Below are positions 12,101-24,300 of a DNA stretch of 64,000 bases, piece after piece. This DNA is from Closterium sp. NIES-65 (Eukaryota; Streptophyta; Zygnematophyceae; Desmidiales; Closteriaceae). Location of the stretch: assembly GCA_948144175.1 (NCBI GenBank), contig CANXME010002103.1:124001-188000 (forward strand). The letters are read 5' to 3'. Every line of letters starts with the position of its first letter. Position 1 is the stretch's first letter. A model generated the notes under the pieces. That model was not told the origin of the DNA and searched no databases. It saw only the letters and a program-made list of their open reading frames with translations. A program made the translations under genes and the position numbers.

Positions 12101-13260
12101 AGTGAAAGGTGGGAGAGAAGAGGCCATGGGGAATAAGTGAAAGGTGGGAGAGAAGAGGCCATGGGGAATAAGGTTTTGAAAGTACAAAGTGAAGATGGAG
12201 TGCAAGGTGGGGGGGCAGGGTTGAAGGGCCTGATGGTCACATCAGGACAAGAGAGACGGAAGAGAAGGGCGGATGGAAAACTGAAGTAAACGTGAAAATG
12301 CTGCACAGATCAAAAGAGGGAAAAACAGGAAGTGAGAATGGGGTGGTTGTTGTGGCTTGGCATGGCAAGGTAAGGCACGAAGCCATACAGCAGCAAGTGT
12401 TGAAATGTTGGTGGTGTTGAAATGTGAGACATTGAACCAGCAACGAAGTGATTGGGAATCACATAGGGGTGATTGGAACTTGACGGGAAGTGGTTTGGGT
12501 TACGGTCGGGAAGGAAATCGGAGTAGTTTGCGGGGCAGCCTCGTTACATGGCATGGAGCTGGAATTCAGGAATTTGTTCGTAAGCCTGTGTGAAAGCACT
12601 GGTGCAGACCATCCCACTGGAATGGCGGGTGGCTACTTCGCAAGTGAGGTTGCATAAGTCTGCAGCTACATACTTTTTCATGGCTTTCTGCATGATTGGT
12701 TGAAAGCATCAAGGTTAGCAGAGGCAGTCAAAGGATGCCAGAGGCTTGTGCCTTGAGCAAAAAAAATTGGACCTCCGACAGAAAAAGAGTAAGGGGTCCA
12801 AGCACAGAAACAAAGGACTGGAAGATCTAACGAGGCAAAGAAAAATCGCTCAGCAGGGAATGCATGAAGGAAAGGAGGAAGCTGATTTTTGAAAATATAC
12901 TGCATCATGAAGGTATGGGAAGTGGAAAGTCCTGGGGTGAGGCTTGTGACATACATTGACTGGAGGCGGAGGGAAGAGTGACGTACATTGACTGGATGCT
13001 GGTGGCAAATGCAGGGGGAACTGTACCAGACAGTTGATTAAAAGAAAGGTCTCTGCAGTAGGGGGGGGGGCAGGAAACAAGTGGTGTACGGAGTGAGGAA
13101 GGGACGATGGATACAGACAAGGACAAACAGAGTGAAGGTTGGACAATGGAAGCGCGGAGGACACATGAAACGCACATTGCAGTCAGGTCAGTTAGGGCCG
13201 AGAATGTTGCCGGAATGGTGCCTTCAAATTGGTTGACTCCCAAGTTACTGATAAGAGGGG

Positions 13261-13339
<79 letters not shown>

Positions 13340-15742
13340 GGCCCTTGGGAACACCGACGTCCTCCTACAACTGCACGCGCTTACCAACACGGCGCTAGCG
13401 GGTAAACTGAGCGCCGAGGCTGCAGATCTACTCACCGCTTCGCGCCTGCTCGCCTTCACGAAACCCCAAGGCGGAACTAGGCCAATAGCCGTGGGCGAAT
13501 GTCTGCTGCGTATTGTCACAAAGGCGGCGCTCTTCCTGGCCGCCCCTGCAGCGCGCGACCACTTCACCCCGCTACAATTCGGTGTGGCGATCGCGGGGGG
13601 CATCGAGGCAGCGATACACGTGGCCCGCACCTACCTGGAGGAGTTCCCCGGAGCAACGGCCCTCCAGATCGACCTGGCAAACGCTTTCAATGCCGTGGAG
13701 CGCGCGGCGGTGTTTGAAGGACTGAAAGGCACGAAGCTTGACACCCTGGTCCCCCTCGTCCGCCTCTCATACGGCCGCCCATCAGCCCTCTACCTCGACC
13801 ACGATTTCGAGGCGGAGCCTCTACAGAGCGCGCGAGGCGTGCGCCAGGGTGACCCACTGGGGCCTATGCTGTTCGCGGCCAGCATCCATCCCTGTCTCGC
13901 TGCAACGGCGACGGCCCACCCAGAGGTGGTCCTCCTCGCGTACGCAGATGACATCACCCTGCTAGGCGAGACTGCGAGCTGCACGGCGGCCTTCAACCAC
14001 CTCACGGAAGCACTTCTCAGCCACGGCCTGTCCCACAACCCCGCGAAATGCGAAGCATGGTCCGCCACAGCCCTGGAGCCCGCTGCTCTGCCCCACGGCG
14101 TCACTATCTCCCGGGACGGGATCCGCGTCTTGGGCAGCCCGATTGGGCCCCCCGCCGGCTGCGCTGCCCGAGTGCGGGAACGCCTTAAAGCTGCTGCTGA
14201 ACCGCTCCCGCTCCTCTCCCAGATGGACCCGCAACTCTGCCTGCTCCTACTTACCCGCTGCGTGAGCCGCCGCGCTTCGTTCATGGTCAGAGCCACGCCG
14301 CTTGAAGCCCTACCGCTGAGGGAATGGTCCGCCTGGGGGGAAGAACTGTTCCATACCTACCTTGCCGCAGCACACACAGAAACCCCCAGAGCCCGGGTCG
14401 AGAGGGAGAGGATTTGGCACCAGGCCGCCCTGCCCGCGTCCCTGGGAGGCCTGGGCATCACCAACCCTGCAGTGGAGGGGGGACATGCCTACCTGGCTGC
14501 AGTCACTGCTGCTGCACACCTGCTGCGAACCTTCGGCGACGCGGCAAACCCTGCTCTCACTGGACTGCTGCCGCTAATGGACTCCAACGAGGAATCTACG
14601 TCCCTCCTCCCAAGGCGCCTTGCTGCCCTAGAAGCCGCGCTGCCTCCTGAGGGGATCGAGGCCCTCCAAGTGGGGAGACAGAGACCGGACGGGCCAAAGC
14701 TCCAACAGTCGCTCTCCCTCGCGGTTCAAACTGCAAGGTTCATGCAACTGCTCGAGAGCTCGCGGGAGATGGAGCTCAACCCACTGTTCGGACACACGCA
14801 GCGGCTGCAGTCCCTCTTGGGCCCCGGCGCAGGGGACTGGCTGCTCGCCGTCCCGCTGATCTCCTCCCTCCGCCTCGGGCCCTCTCAGTTCTCCACAGCG
14901 GCCTCCTTCCGCTTAGGCCTCCCCCTACCTGTGCCAAGGCGCTGCGACTGCAGATACCGCACCACATTCCCCGACGACCGCCTACCGAACCATTTGATGC
15001 GGTGCGAGAAAGGGGGGGGGAGAATTGCAACCCACAATGCCCTTCGGGACGAGTGCGCAAAGATAGCTGCGGAAGCGGGCTTCACCGTGCATAAGGAGAC
15101 AACGGCTTACTCACCGGTCGAAAACCTCAAAGCGGATATCTCTATCCGCCATCCCGACACCGGTGAAGTGTGGATCTGTGACATCACGGTCACGGACCCC
15201 GTCTCCCACCAGGATGAATACGCCCGTAAAGCTCCCGGTTGGGCTGCTAGAATGCAGGCGGACAAGAAGGCAAGCAAATACGCCAGGCGGAGCGCTTGGG
15301 TGGGCTTTTACGCCTTGGCGGTTGAGACCTACGGTTACCCCTCGAGTGGAGTCCTGGAATTCCTTCACAGCTGCGCGGAGTTAGCGGCCATGCGGCGGTT
15401 CAACGCCACCCCCAAGTCGAGGGAATGCGCCAAGCTACTCACCGAGTACCGGCAGCGGTGGAGTGTGACCCTGCAGAGAGCGCAAGCCACTGCCCTCAGG
15501 GATAAGACCCATGAGGCCCTCACGGCGGATGCGCTCGGCCTGCAGGGCCCGTTTACTCCAATGAGTGAAGGGCAGCTGTATCAGTTGATAGAAGACCCCT
15601 CCGGCCATTAGGGCCGGGCGGGGAGGGGGGGGCTGGGGCTGGGATAGTGCGGGGTTAGCTGCTGTTTTGCTGTAGCCTGGCCGTGAGATTGCTGTAGCCT
15701 TACCATCTGTGTACCTCGCTGACATTAATACCAAGGCCCGTT

Positions 15743-15823
<81 letters not shown>

Positions 15824-18800
15824 TGGCCTAGTTCCAGTCCTCAGCCGTTTTTAGGCCTCTCTAGCCTAGTCTCCTATCCTTAGCCGTTTTTAGCCTGTTC
15901 TTCCTAGTATAAAGCCCCTAGATCTCCGCCCATGGGGCTCATTATTCACTGGTGAGTTCAGTTTACTCTCCAAAATCAGCGGCTCGCGCCGGCCGCCTTC
16001 GGCGGCCGCCGCTCGCCAGCGCGGCCTACGGCCGCGCGTGAGGGGTGGCAAGGGAGTAAGCGCCTGGCAGGTCAACATGGGGCAATACAAAAAGGAGGCA
16101 TAGATCTACGGCAGGTACAACAACACCCCCGCGCGTGAGCACACCGCCATGGGGAAGCCCAAACCCAGACCTGCTACAAAGGGGCCTGGCAAGGGGAAGT
16201 CTACCGCTACTCAACGAGGATCCAACACAGCCTCCCGTCTAGCCAGCGCAAGACGGACGCGGCTGCCGCAACAAGGTCGAGCGGGTCGCCCCGGGCTGAA
16301 GCAGCAAGCCGCGCCAAAGCTCCAGGGCCGGGCCCGAGGGCAGCCCCAGGAGAGCCCGGCACATAGCCAATCAGGGGGAGGTAATGCTGCAGCTCCTCCG
16401 CCACCGCCACCGCCGCCGACTGCTCCGCCGGCTGCATCGCCTCGATCTGCACCTCCTGCTGCATCAGTGTCACGTGCAGCTGGTCGAGCACATATGACAG
16501 GAGTGTCATGCACGTCCCAACGTGCATCACGCGTTGCTCGACGCGAGTTGGGGGCGCGCCAAGAACCAAGGCAGGGGGAGGAGGCGGGCTCGGGGCGCGC
16601 GGGAAGTGTGACGGGGGAACTTGGGGCATTGGGGGACGAGGCGGTAGCGGTTGGAAGGGTAGGGGAAAACGCCGCAGTGGGGACTGTGCTGGGGGTCGCT
16701 GTGGTGCCCAGGAGGGCGGCTGGATTGGTGCTTGAGGGAGATGCTGCTGCTGCTGCGACTGCAGCTGAGACGGTGGCGGACCCTGTGTTTGCTGGCGGTT
16801 CTGCCGCTGCCGTTGGCGGCGGCTCAACTTCACACGCTGCCGCCCCACGGGCGGCACAGAAGGAGGCGGAGGAGCCAAGCCCGGGCGTGGATCAGGAGCA
16901 GACCGCGGAGGCGGTGTTGTCGGCGTCACCGGCGCCTGTAACGGCGGCTGTGCTGGCGGCAGTGGTGTCTGCTGCGGCTGGGGAGCAGGGCGCAGCCCCG
17001 TCGGAGGTTGACGCGATGCCTGTCGCTGCGAACGCCGGAACGCGTGTACCTGCCGCGGCCGCAAACAGGCAGGAGCGCGGCCAGGCGGAGGGTGAGTTTC
17101 TGGGACCTGCGAACGGAGCCTCTGCCGGCGCCGCACGGGCGGTTTCGAAGAAGAAGCCGCGTGCCCAGCCAGCGCCGAGATGGCCCGGAGCAGGGCTGGG
17201 ACCTGGCTCCCCGGGACCCCTCCTGGGCTGGCTTCTGCAAGGGCAACCGCCATCTGAGCGAGCGCATCGGTCGTCATCGGTGAGCCAGCGAGAGGTGCGG
17301 GAGGAGGCTGAGGCTGGAAGTCGCCCGCCCGGAATCTCCCGGGACGCTTCCGCCCCCAACGTTACACCAGCAACGGCAGTGCACGCTGAGGCTCCAGGCA
17401 CCACGAATGCCGTTGCACACAACACCCGCCACGCGACGCGACGAGCGGCAATAACCTGGGGACCGCCCCGGGGAGGTCGGACACCGTGGCTGCCGGCGGG
17501 ACGTGGAGCTACGGGCGTAGTGGCAAGAGCGCCAACAAGCGCGGGGAGGACTCAACGGGGGGGCGGTACACGGGGAGCGCGCGGAGGGCGAGGGGGAAGG
17601 GCCCTGGTAGGGGGATCTGAGATCCCTGTGCGAGTTGGCACCTGGCGGGAACGCCACGACAGACCAGAGGCGGGGGCAGCACCAACGAATGAGGAGGACG
17701 CAGCGGGCTCTGAGGACAACGGTGGCGACCCAGAATTTATGTGTGGGGACGAAGCTGAATCTGAGGAGGTGTCCCTGGAGGAGGAAACTGGGGTGGACAG
17801 GAATGCACCCAACACACGGGGAAGAGGGTCGAGGGGGGATGGGCAGAACCAACAAGCTGTGGGAGATACAGGTGGAGCAACGGATGCGACAGATGTCTTC
17901 TCGCCTACGGACATGGCGAAGGACGAGGCCATCTGGCAAGAAGCTGGGGGTTGGGATATGCAGCAACTGCAACGTAGTGACCAGCCCTTCCTTGTCTGCC
18001 GCCTACCTCCACAAATCCTAGACAAATACAGCCTTTGTCTGCTGGCGCCACTTCTGAGGCTGGAGAAGTTCCCCTCGTGCCTAGGTGCGTGGAAGATTCT
18101 TCTCTTCCTACCGAGGCTTACACTACGACCCTCTCCCGAACCAGTTGTTGGGAGCCGCTGGGCTCGAATTGAGGCTCGGCTGCACCAATTTCAGCAGGGG
18201 AAATGGGAGGGACTTTTCGAGGAAGCTGGCATTATCCCCGATACCGAAGCCCCGCTACGACACCAACCGGACGACGAAGGTGTTTGTGCACGTGCCGAAG
18301 GGCTAATGAAAAAGGGCAATATCTCGAAGGCGGTTGCTGCGTTACACACCAGCCCACTCGCGGAACCCAGTTCGGCAACCCTCGCTGCACTCCGGGCGAA
18401 ACACCCACATGCCGAAGACGATCTCCCAGCCTGGGTAACAGGGGTAGCAACTTCTGAGCTCGCCATCCAGATCGACGCACTTCGCGAAATCCTGGCGAAG
18501 TGCCCGAATGGGGTGGGTGGGGGGCCCTCTGGAACGTGCTTCGAGCACCTCAGAGATCCTGCTCTCGCAAATGAGGAGATATTAATTCTACTCGCCAAGA
18601 CAGTTAACAATTTCCTTAGCACTTACCAGTCACAGGAGCTGCGCGACCTTGCCCTATCCTCACGCCTGATAGCTTTGGAGAAACCGGGGGGTGGGTCAGG
18701 CCTATCGCGATTGGCGAAACATTGCTCAGAGTAGTAGCGAAAGCAGCTCTACACTCGCTCGGCCCCAAGATCCGTGAGTTCTTTCTCCCGGTCCAATTCG

Positions 18801-21280
18801 GCGTGGCCATCCCGGGGGGAGCGGAGTGCATCATACACTCGGTTAGAGCGCTACTACAGGAGGACGTCTCGCGGATCGCGCTGCAGCTGGACGTAGAGAA
18901 CGCGTTCAACAGCGTCGAACGCAGGGCTTTCTTCGAGGCGCTGCAATGGTCTAACCTCAACCCCCTACTCCCCCTGGTCCGAAACCTCTACGACGGCCCG
19001 TCGAGGCTCCTGGTCGACCAGCGTTTTGACACTGAGTACATCTTGAGCTCCCGCGGAGTTCGCCAAGGCGATCCACTCGGCCCGCTCCTGTTCGCGGCGG
19101 CGATCCAGCCAGCACTGCTGAGTGTGGCCACTACTCTGCCGGATGTGGCGATCGTTGCCTACGCCGACGACATTACGATTGTCGGCCCGCGTGAAGCTGC
19201 CTGCCTCGCCTTCGACACGATCGCTGCGGCTTTGGGAAAAGCAGGACTGCGATGCAACATTGCCAAATCAACGGCCTGGGGGAGGAACGCGAGCGAGCAG
19301 CAGGAGAAGTTGCCGCTTGGGCTGACCTCGAACCCGGGAGGAATCAAGGTGTTGGGCAGCCCAGTTGGGACTGATGACTTCTGCACGGACCACGTACGGG
19401 CGGCGCTGGGGGAGGCGGCATCACCGCTCCTCATTTCACAACTGAACGCGCAGCACGCGCTCCTTATGGTCTCACGCAGCATCTCACGGCGGATCTCGTA
19501 CATGCTCCGGACGACCCCGGCTTCAACACTAAGTGTGCGAGAATGGAGGGAGTGGAGTGAGGCTCTCCTGGGCTCGGCGCTCACCGCGGCGAAACTACGG
19601 ATCCCCACCTCCGAGCTTGAGCAGAGCCTGCTGTGGCGTCAGGGGACACTCCCCATCCGCCTGGGTGGCCTCGGGGTGATCGACCCTATCTCTGAGGCAC
19701 CCGCGGCATACCTGGCTTCAGTCACGGCGGCACACATCCTACTGAGGCAGCTGAACCTGCCAACGGACTGCCTCCTGAGCCGGGCGACACAGCTCCTCTC
19801 CCACGAGTGGGCCCCACTACCACCTGAGACCAACCCCAGAGCCACGATGGAGGGTAACCTCCCTGCTGAAGCCCGAGCAACACTAGAGCAGTACAGGGCA
19901 GGGGGTCTGGGCACTGGGAACCTGCAGCTGGGGCTGTCCAAGTCTATCAACCAGCGGCGGGCGTTGGAACTCCTAGCAGACACACTTCAGGACCGGCCGG
20001 GGGAGGACAGGGGCCACGCCATCCGCCTCATCAGCCTCAAGGGGGTGGGTGCGGGTGACTGGCTCCATGCCATCCCAACAAGAGGAGACCTTAGCTTATC
20101 CCCTGGTCAATTCTCGATGGCCTTGGGCCTGCGGCTGGGCATGGAGCTGCCGGTCGCCGAGGTGTGTCCGTGCAAGCGGGAAAACGCGACGATTGCCGAT
20201 AAGAGCCTCCTCAATCACCTCCTGCGGTGTGGGGATGGCGGGGACGTCGTAAGGACCCACCACGCCCTGGTTTTCGCGGCTCTCAGGATGGCCAGGGACG
20301 CGGGTTACAAAACGTTCCATGAGACCACGGCTTTCTCTCCCCCCGTCCTCCGAAAGCGTGCAGACCTGGCCATCCGAGACCAGGAGTCAGGGGAAACGTG
20401 GGTGACGGATGTCACGGTCACGGATCCAGTGTTGCAGAGGCGGGACAAGAGAGCCAGGAAGCCGCCTGGGTGGGCAGCGGAGGAAGCTTCCGAGGGAAAG
20501 CACAGGCTCTACGAGGGCCGCCCTAGCTACGCTGGGTTTTTTGGGCTGGCGGTAGAGACGTATGGGGCTCTGGCCAAGGACACGCAGCAGTTCATCCGTA
20601 TGCTAGCCACCCATGCCGCCAAGACGAAATACAGGAAGGGACGCCTCACGACGACCGCCGCCCGACTCAATGCACACTTCAGGCAACGGTGGTCCGTGGT
20701 GCTCCAGCGCAGCCAGGCGATCTCCATCCTTTCCAAGTCAAACCGTGCAGTGGGAGCGGCTTTCCCACAGGCAGCGGCGGACCCTTGGGCACCTCGGCTA
20801 GGTGACCTATGGCAGACCTTGGAGGACGAGTACGATGAGAGACACGCCCCTGTCAGGGCGGCCTGAGGGGTTTAGGGTGCCAGGGAGAGAGGAACATGGT
20901 GACGGGAGGAGGAGGGGTGGCGGCAGGGGAGGGGTACATGGGTGCGGTGAGAAGCAGAGGGGGGTGTGCTGGGTTAGTGTGGGTCAGAGGGAACAGGGAT
21001 AAGGAAGGGCGTCTCAGGGAAGGTGCGAGGAATCGGCGGGTCGGAGGGGGATAAGGGGAGGCTGTGTGGTACGGGAGGGGAATAGCGGAAGAAACACGGT
21101 TCCCATGGTCTTGAGCCACTGGGGATCGGGCTGCTCTGACAGTTAGGGGTGCTCTAGGTTGGATGGGCTTGCCCTGTTTGCTTGTTTAGTTCTGGCCCCC
21201 TGGCTGCTCCAATACCTAGGCTACCTAGTTACCACCACCTGCCCTGCCTGTACCTTGTGACCCATTTAAATGCATGACTG

Positions 21281-21367
<87 letters not shown>

Positions 21368-24300
21368 CCCTTAGCAATCTGCCCTCTGCCTGATCCCTCT
21401 GCCCTCTGTCCTCCAGAGCTATTTAAGGGCTGTTTGGGTCTCTTTCTCCTCATTATTTCGTGTTCCTGGTGGCAAGGATTTCACACGGGATCAACACCTT
21501 CAAAGGGGGGTACAAGCAGCGCAAACAAGCAAGGGAGTGGGGAGCAATCAAGGGGATCGGCATGCAATTCTACACGCGGCGGAGGCCTACATCGTGTACG
21601 GCTCCGTCCCCTCCACCTCAAGCATCAAGCGCATGCACGCCGACACCGCAAGGAGGAGATGCGCCGACGACTGAAGCGTGTCCACGGTGGTCCCGACTCG
21701 AGCAGCCCCTACAAGATCCTCCACGTGGCGGGGGAAAGTACGCGCTAAGGGCGCTACCCCGGCGGGTGCTTCCGACACGGGTGCCAACGGCGACTCGAGC
21801 GATTCTGCCAAAGACACGCAGGATCCTCGGGTCTTTGGACCGTAACTGCTCGGAAAGTTCCGCGTGGCCCCACTCACCGCCAGCTGCAAGTTCGCCACCA
21901 CCTTGCACGCCTCCGCCAGATTCAGAATCCGGCACATGGTCAGCATGGGGTCTCTCCCCGCGCGAGTGGGGGGAGGTGCAGTCGGCGCTTCGCGCGGAAA
22001 CGCCGTCGGCCAGCCAGGAGTCCGGCCAACAGAGAAGCGCTGTGCGGAGAAGTCCGGGACCTGAGCCCTCCCCTCCCGCGCGGGCAGATACTCGCGCAGC
22101 GTCGGCGCACGCAGAGGAGCCACCTGGCCGGGGTCCGCAGCGAAGGGAGGGCCGTTGGTCACCTCAATGTGTACGTGAGTCGGCTCCCCACTCACCCGCG
22201 CCTGCCGCACCACTTCCGCAAACGCATTCGTGGCGCGATCGAGGGCAGGATCCTGCTGGCGACCATTACCGCCTCGCCCACCGCCATTCCACTCCACCGG
22301 CCTCGTCGGCCTCCGGAACCAGCCGAGTGCGGACGCGGGGGGGACTGCTCGCGGCGACCCGAATCCCAGCGACGCCCAGGCGACCCCCTCCCCCGCGTCG
22401 CCGGAGATCGCCGCGGAGAGCGTTGCGCAGGGGATCGCGCTCGGGGTGAGAGCTGGCCTGCCCGACCACGAGGGGATGGGCGGCGAGGAGAGCGAGGACG
22501 CGCAGGGGAGCGCTGATCCCCTTCCCTGCGCTGATGAGGTTCGCGATGCTCAGGAGAAGGGCGGCGAGGAGAGGGCTGCCGAGGAGGCTGACGTGGAGGC
22601 GAGCGCCCGCGCTCCTGCTGCGGCTGACCGTCCGGGCGGTTCGACGCAACACGTGCAGGGGCCCACGAATACTCCGGTGAGGTGGGGCGCGCGGCAGGCC
22701 GATGGGGAAGAGTTAGCACTCGCTCGAAGCGGCGGACGGGCTCGCTTGCGGAGGGGTGTGCAGGGACACGTGGACGAGGCCCGGCAGGCGCTGGCTCTGG
22801 CAGCGCGCTCTCCGCGGAGCCCTCCAGCTCCGGATCTCGTCTCGCGGATGGGTCCATCACCCCCGATAGTACCGCAGCCGACGCCAGCGCGCCGACGAAG
22901 CGAAGACGAGGCGGACGCGACACCTCAGACAGGGCGCGCGGGAGCTGCAGGAGGAAGAGCAACGCGTGGAATCCGCGTGGGACGCGGCGGTAGCCGCCGC
23001 GGACGACGGGGAAACAGGAGAGGACGAAGAGGTGGTGGAACACGCGGTTCGAACCGGCGCCGCACTGGTGCAAGCGGCTACGCGAGGAATGCAGAAAGGC
23101 TGATGCGGGACGGCGCGGAAGGCGGCGAGGAACCGCTTAGCGAGGAAGCAGAGGAGGAAGTGGAGAATGACGAAAGTGACAGGGGTGACCCTGCTTTTAA
23201 CCCTGAAAGAGAGGGGATGTTGGGAGCAGAAGCCGAGGAGGGCGAGGAGGAGTTGGAACTCCTGCTTCGGGGAGAGGAGCTCCCCAGCCCGAATGCCAAA
23301 GGCGAACCTGCCAACCGAACCACATCTCAAAACCGAGCCGCGGGGGGGAAATCAAGCAAGGAGGGGAAATCGAGCCGCGACAGAGAACGGAGTTGACTCT
23401 GCGACAGCCAATGAGAATTCGGCAGCCCCAATTCCAACCCCCCCGATGCTCAAACCTGACGACCTGGTGAAAAAATCTGACCTGTTCGCCCAGGTTGCAG
23501 ACTGGGACCTTGGCCCGTTGCGCGACAGTCGCCAGCCCCCACTCGCCCGCCACCCTCCAAAAGACCTTCGCGAATCTTTCGCGATTTGCCTGCTGACACC
23601 GTTACTCCACCTGGCAGCCAACCCCGAGTCAGAACCAGGTTGGAAGTTGCTGACCTTCCTCCCGCGCATACTTCTTCGCACCTCGTCAGCTCGTAAGCCT
23701 GACTGGAGCGCAATGATGAACCGGCTCCTGCGTTTTCGCCAAGGGTTCTGGACCGGCCTCTACGAAGAAGCTGCCGAAGCGAACTCCCTCCCTCCGCAGC
23801 CTCGCCACGCACCTGACACAACTGGAATTCTCGCCAGAGCGGAGGGTCTGGCAAAGCGTGGTAACCTCTCAAAATCGTTGCAATCCCTGCAAGCCACGCC
23901 CGTGTCACCTGCCTCACCTGAAGTTCTCGAGGCCCTCACGACGAGACACCCACCTGCATCCCAATCGCTACCTGATTGGCTACACGCTGCCACAGCAGAA
24001 AACCCTCCCGCTATCGAAGCCCGCGACTTCAGAAGGCTCATCGCCAAGCTCCCCAATGGAGTAGGGACTGGCCCCTCAGGAACTACCTTCGAACACATCT
24101 GCGATGCAGCCCTAGGAAACGCCGAGGTTTTCACCCACCTCTTAGCCCTCACCAACACGGCTCTAGCGGGGAAACTTCCTGCCGTCGCGGGGGAGCTCCT
24201 TAACGCCTCTCGCCTGTTGGCCTTCACGAAACCGCACGGAGGGACGAGGCCGATCGCGGTTGGAGAATGTCTACTACGGATCATCGCCAAAGCAGCTCTC

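Larger units (their letters stand above)
7324..13247 (-). other. RLK membrane-proximal LRR exon block
   Basis: Sixteen exons each encode one plant-type LRR of about 24 residues with the pattern LxxNxFTGxIPxxxxxLxxL. Thirteen are exactly 72 bp (13176-13247, 11949-12020, 11708-11779, 10853-10924, 10441-10512, 10096-10167, 9916-9987, 9366-9437, 9166-9237, 8529-8600, 8176-8247, 7948-8019, 7627-7698), two are 69 bp and one is 66 bp. Each starts after an AG acceptor and ends AT|GT or CT|GT, so every exon is phase 2-2 and could be lost or duplicated without a frameshift. The LRRs form the extracellular ligand-binding solenoid. The 12021-12986 gap shows no further LRR. Confidence 0.85.
15821..21283 (+). 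mobile_element. non-LTR retrotransposon copy 2, full-length-like, (GA)n-flanked
   Basis: The element begins directly after a GA tract and ends ATGACTGCTT, running into the next GA tract at 21284. It has a 5' UTR of about 330 bp, a single long coding region interrupted by one frameshift, and a 3' UTR of about 410 bp. The 5' UTR holds a TATA-like TATAAAG near 15910, a CTCATTATTCACTGG stretch resembling one in copy 3, and two GC hairpins (15991-16007 and 16021-16035). Its protein is clearly related to, but much diverged from, copies 1 and 3, so it is a different family with the same target. Confidence 0.88.

Noticed and set aside
13107..13336. N-terminal part of the 834-codon frame of copy 1
   Set aside because: The reading frame crosses antisense LRR exon and the GA tract; only sequence after 13337 belongs to the element.
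22230..23396. R2-type N-terminal zinc finger or Myb domain in the REL elements
   Set aside because: No Cys/His pairs or Trp-spaced helices are visible in the N-terminal region of copies 2 or 3.
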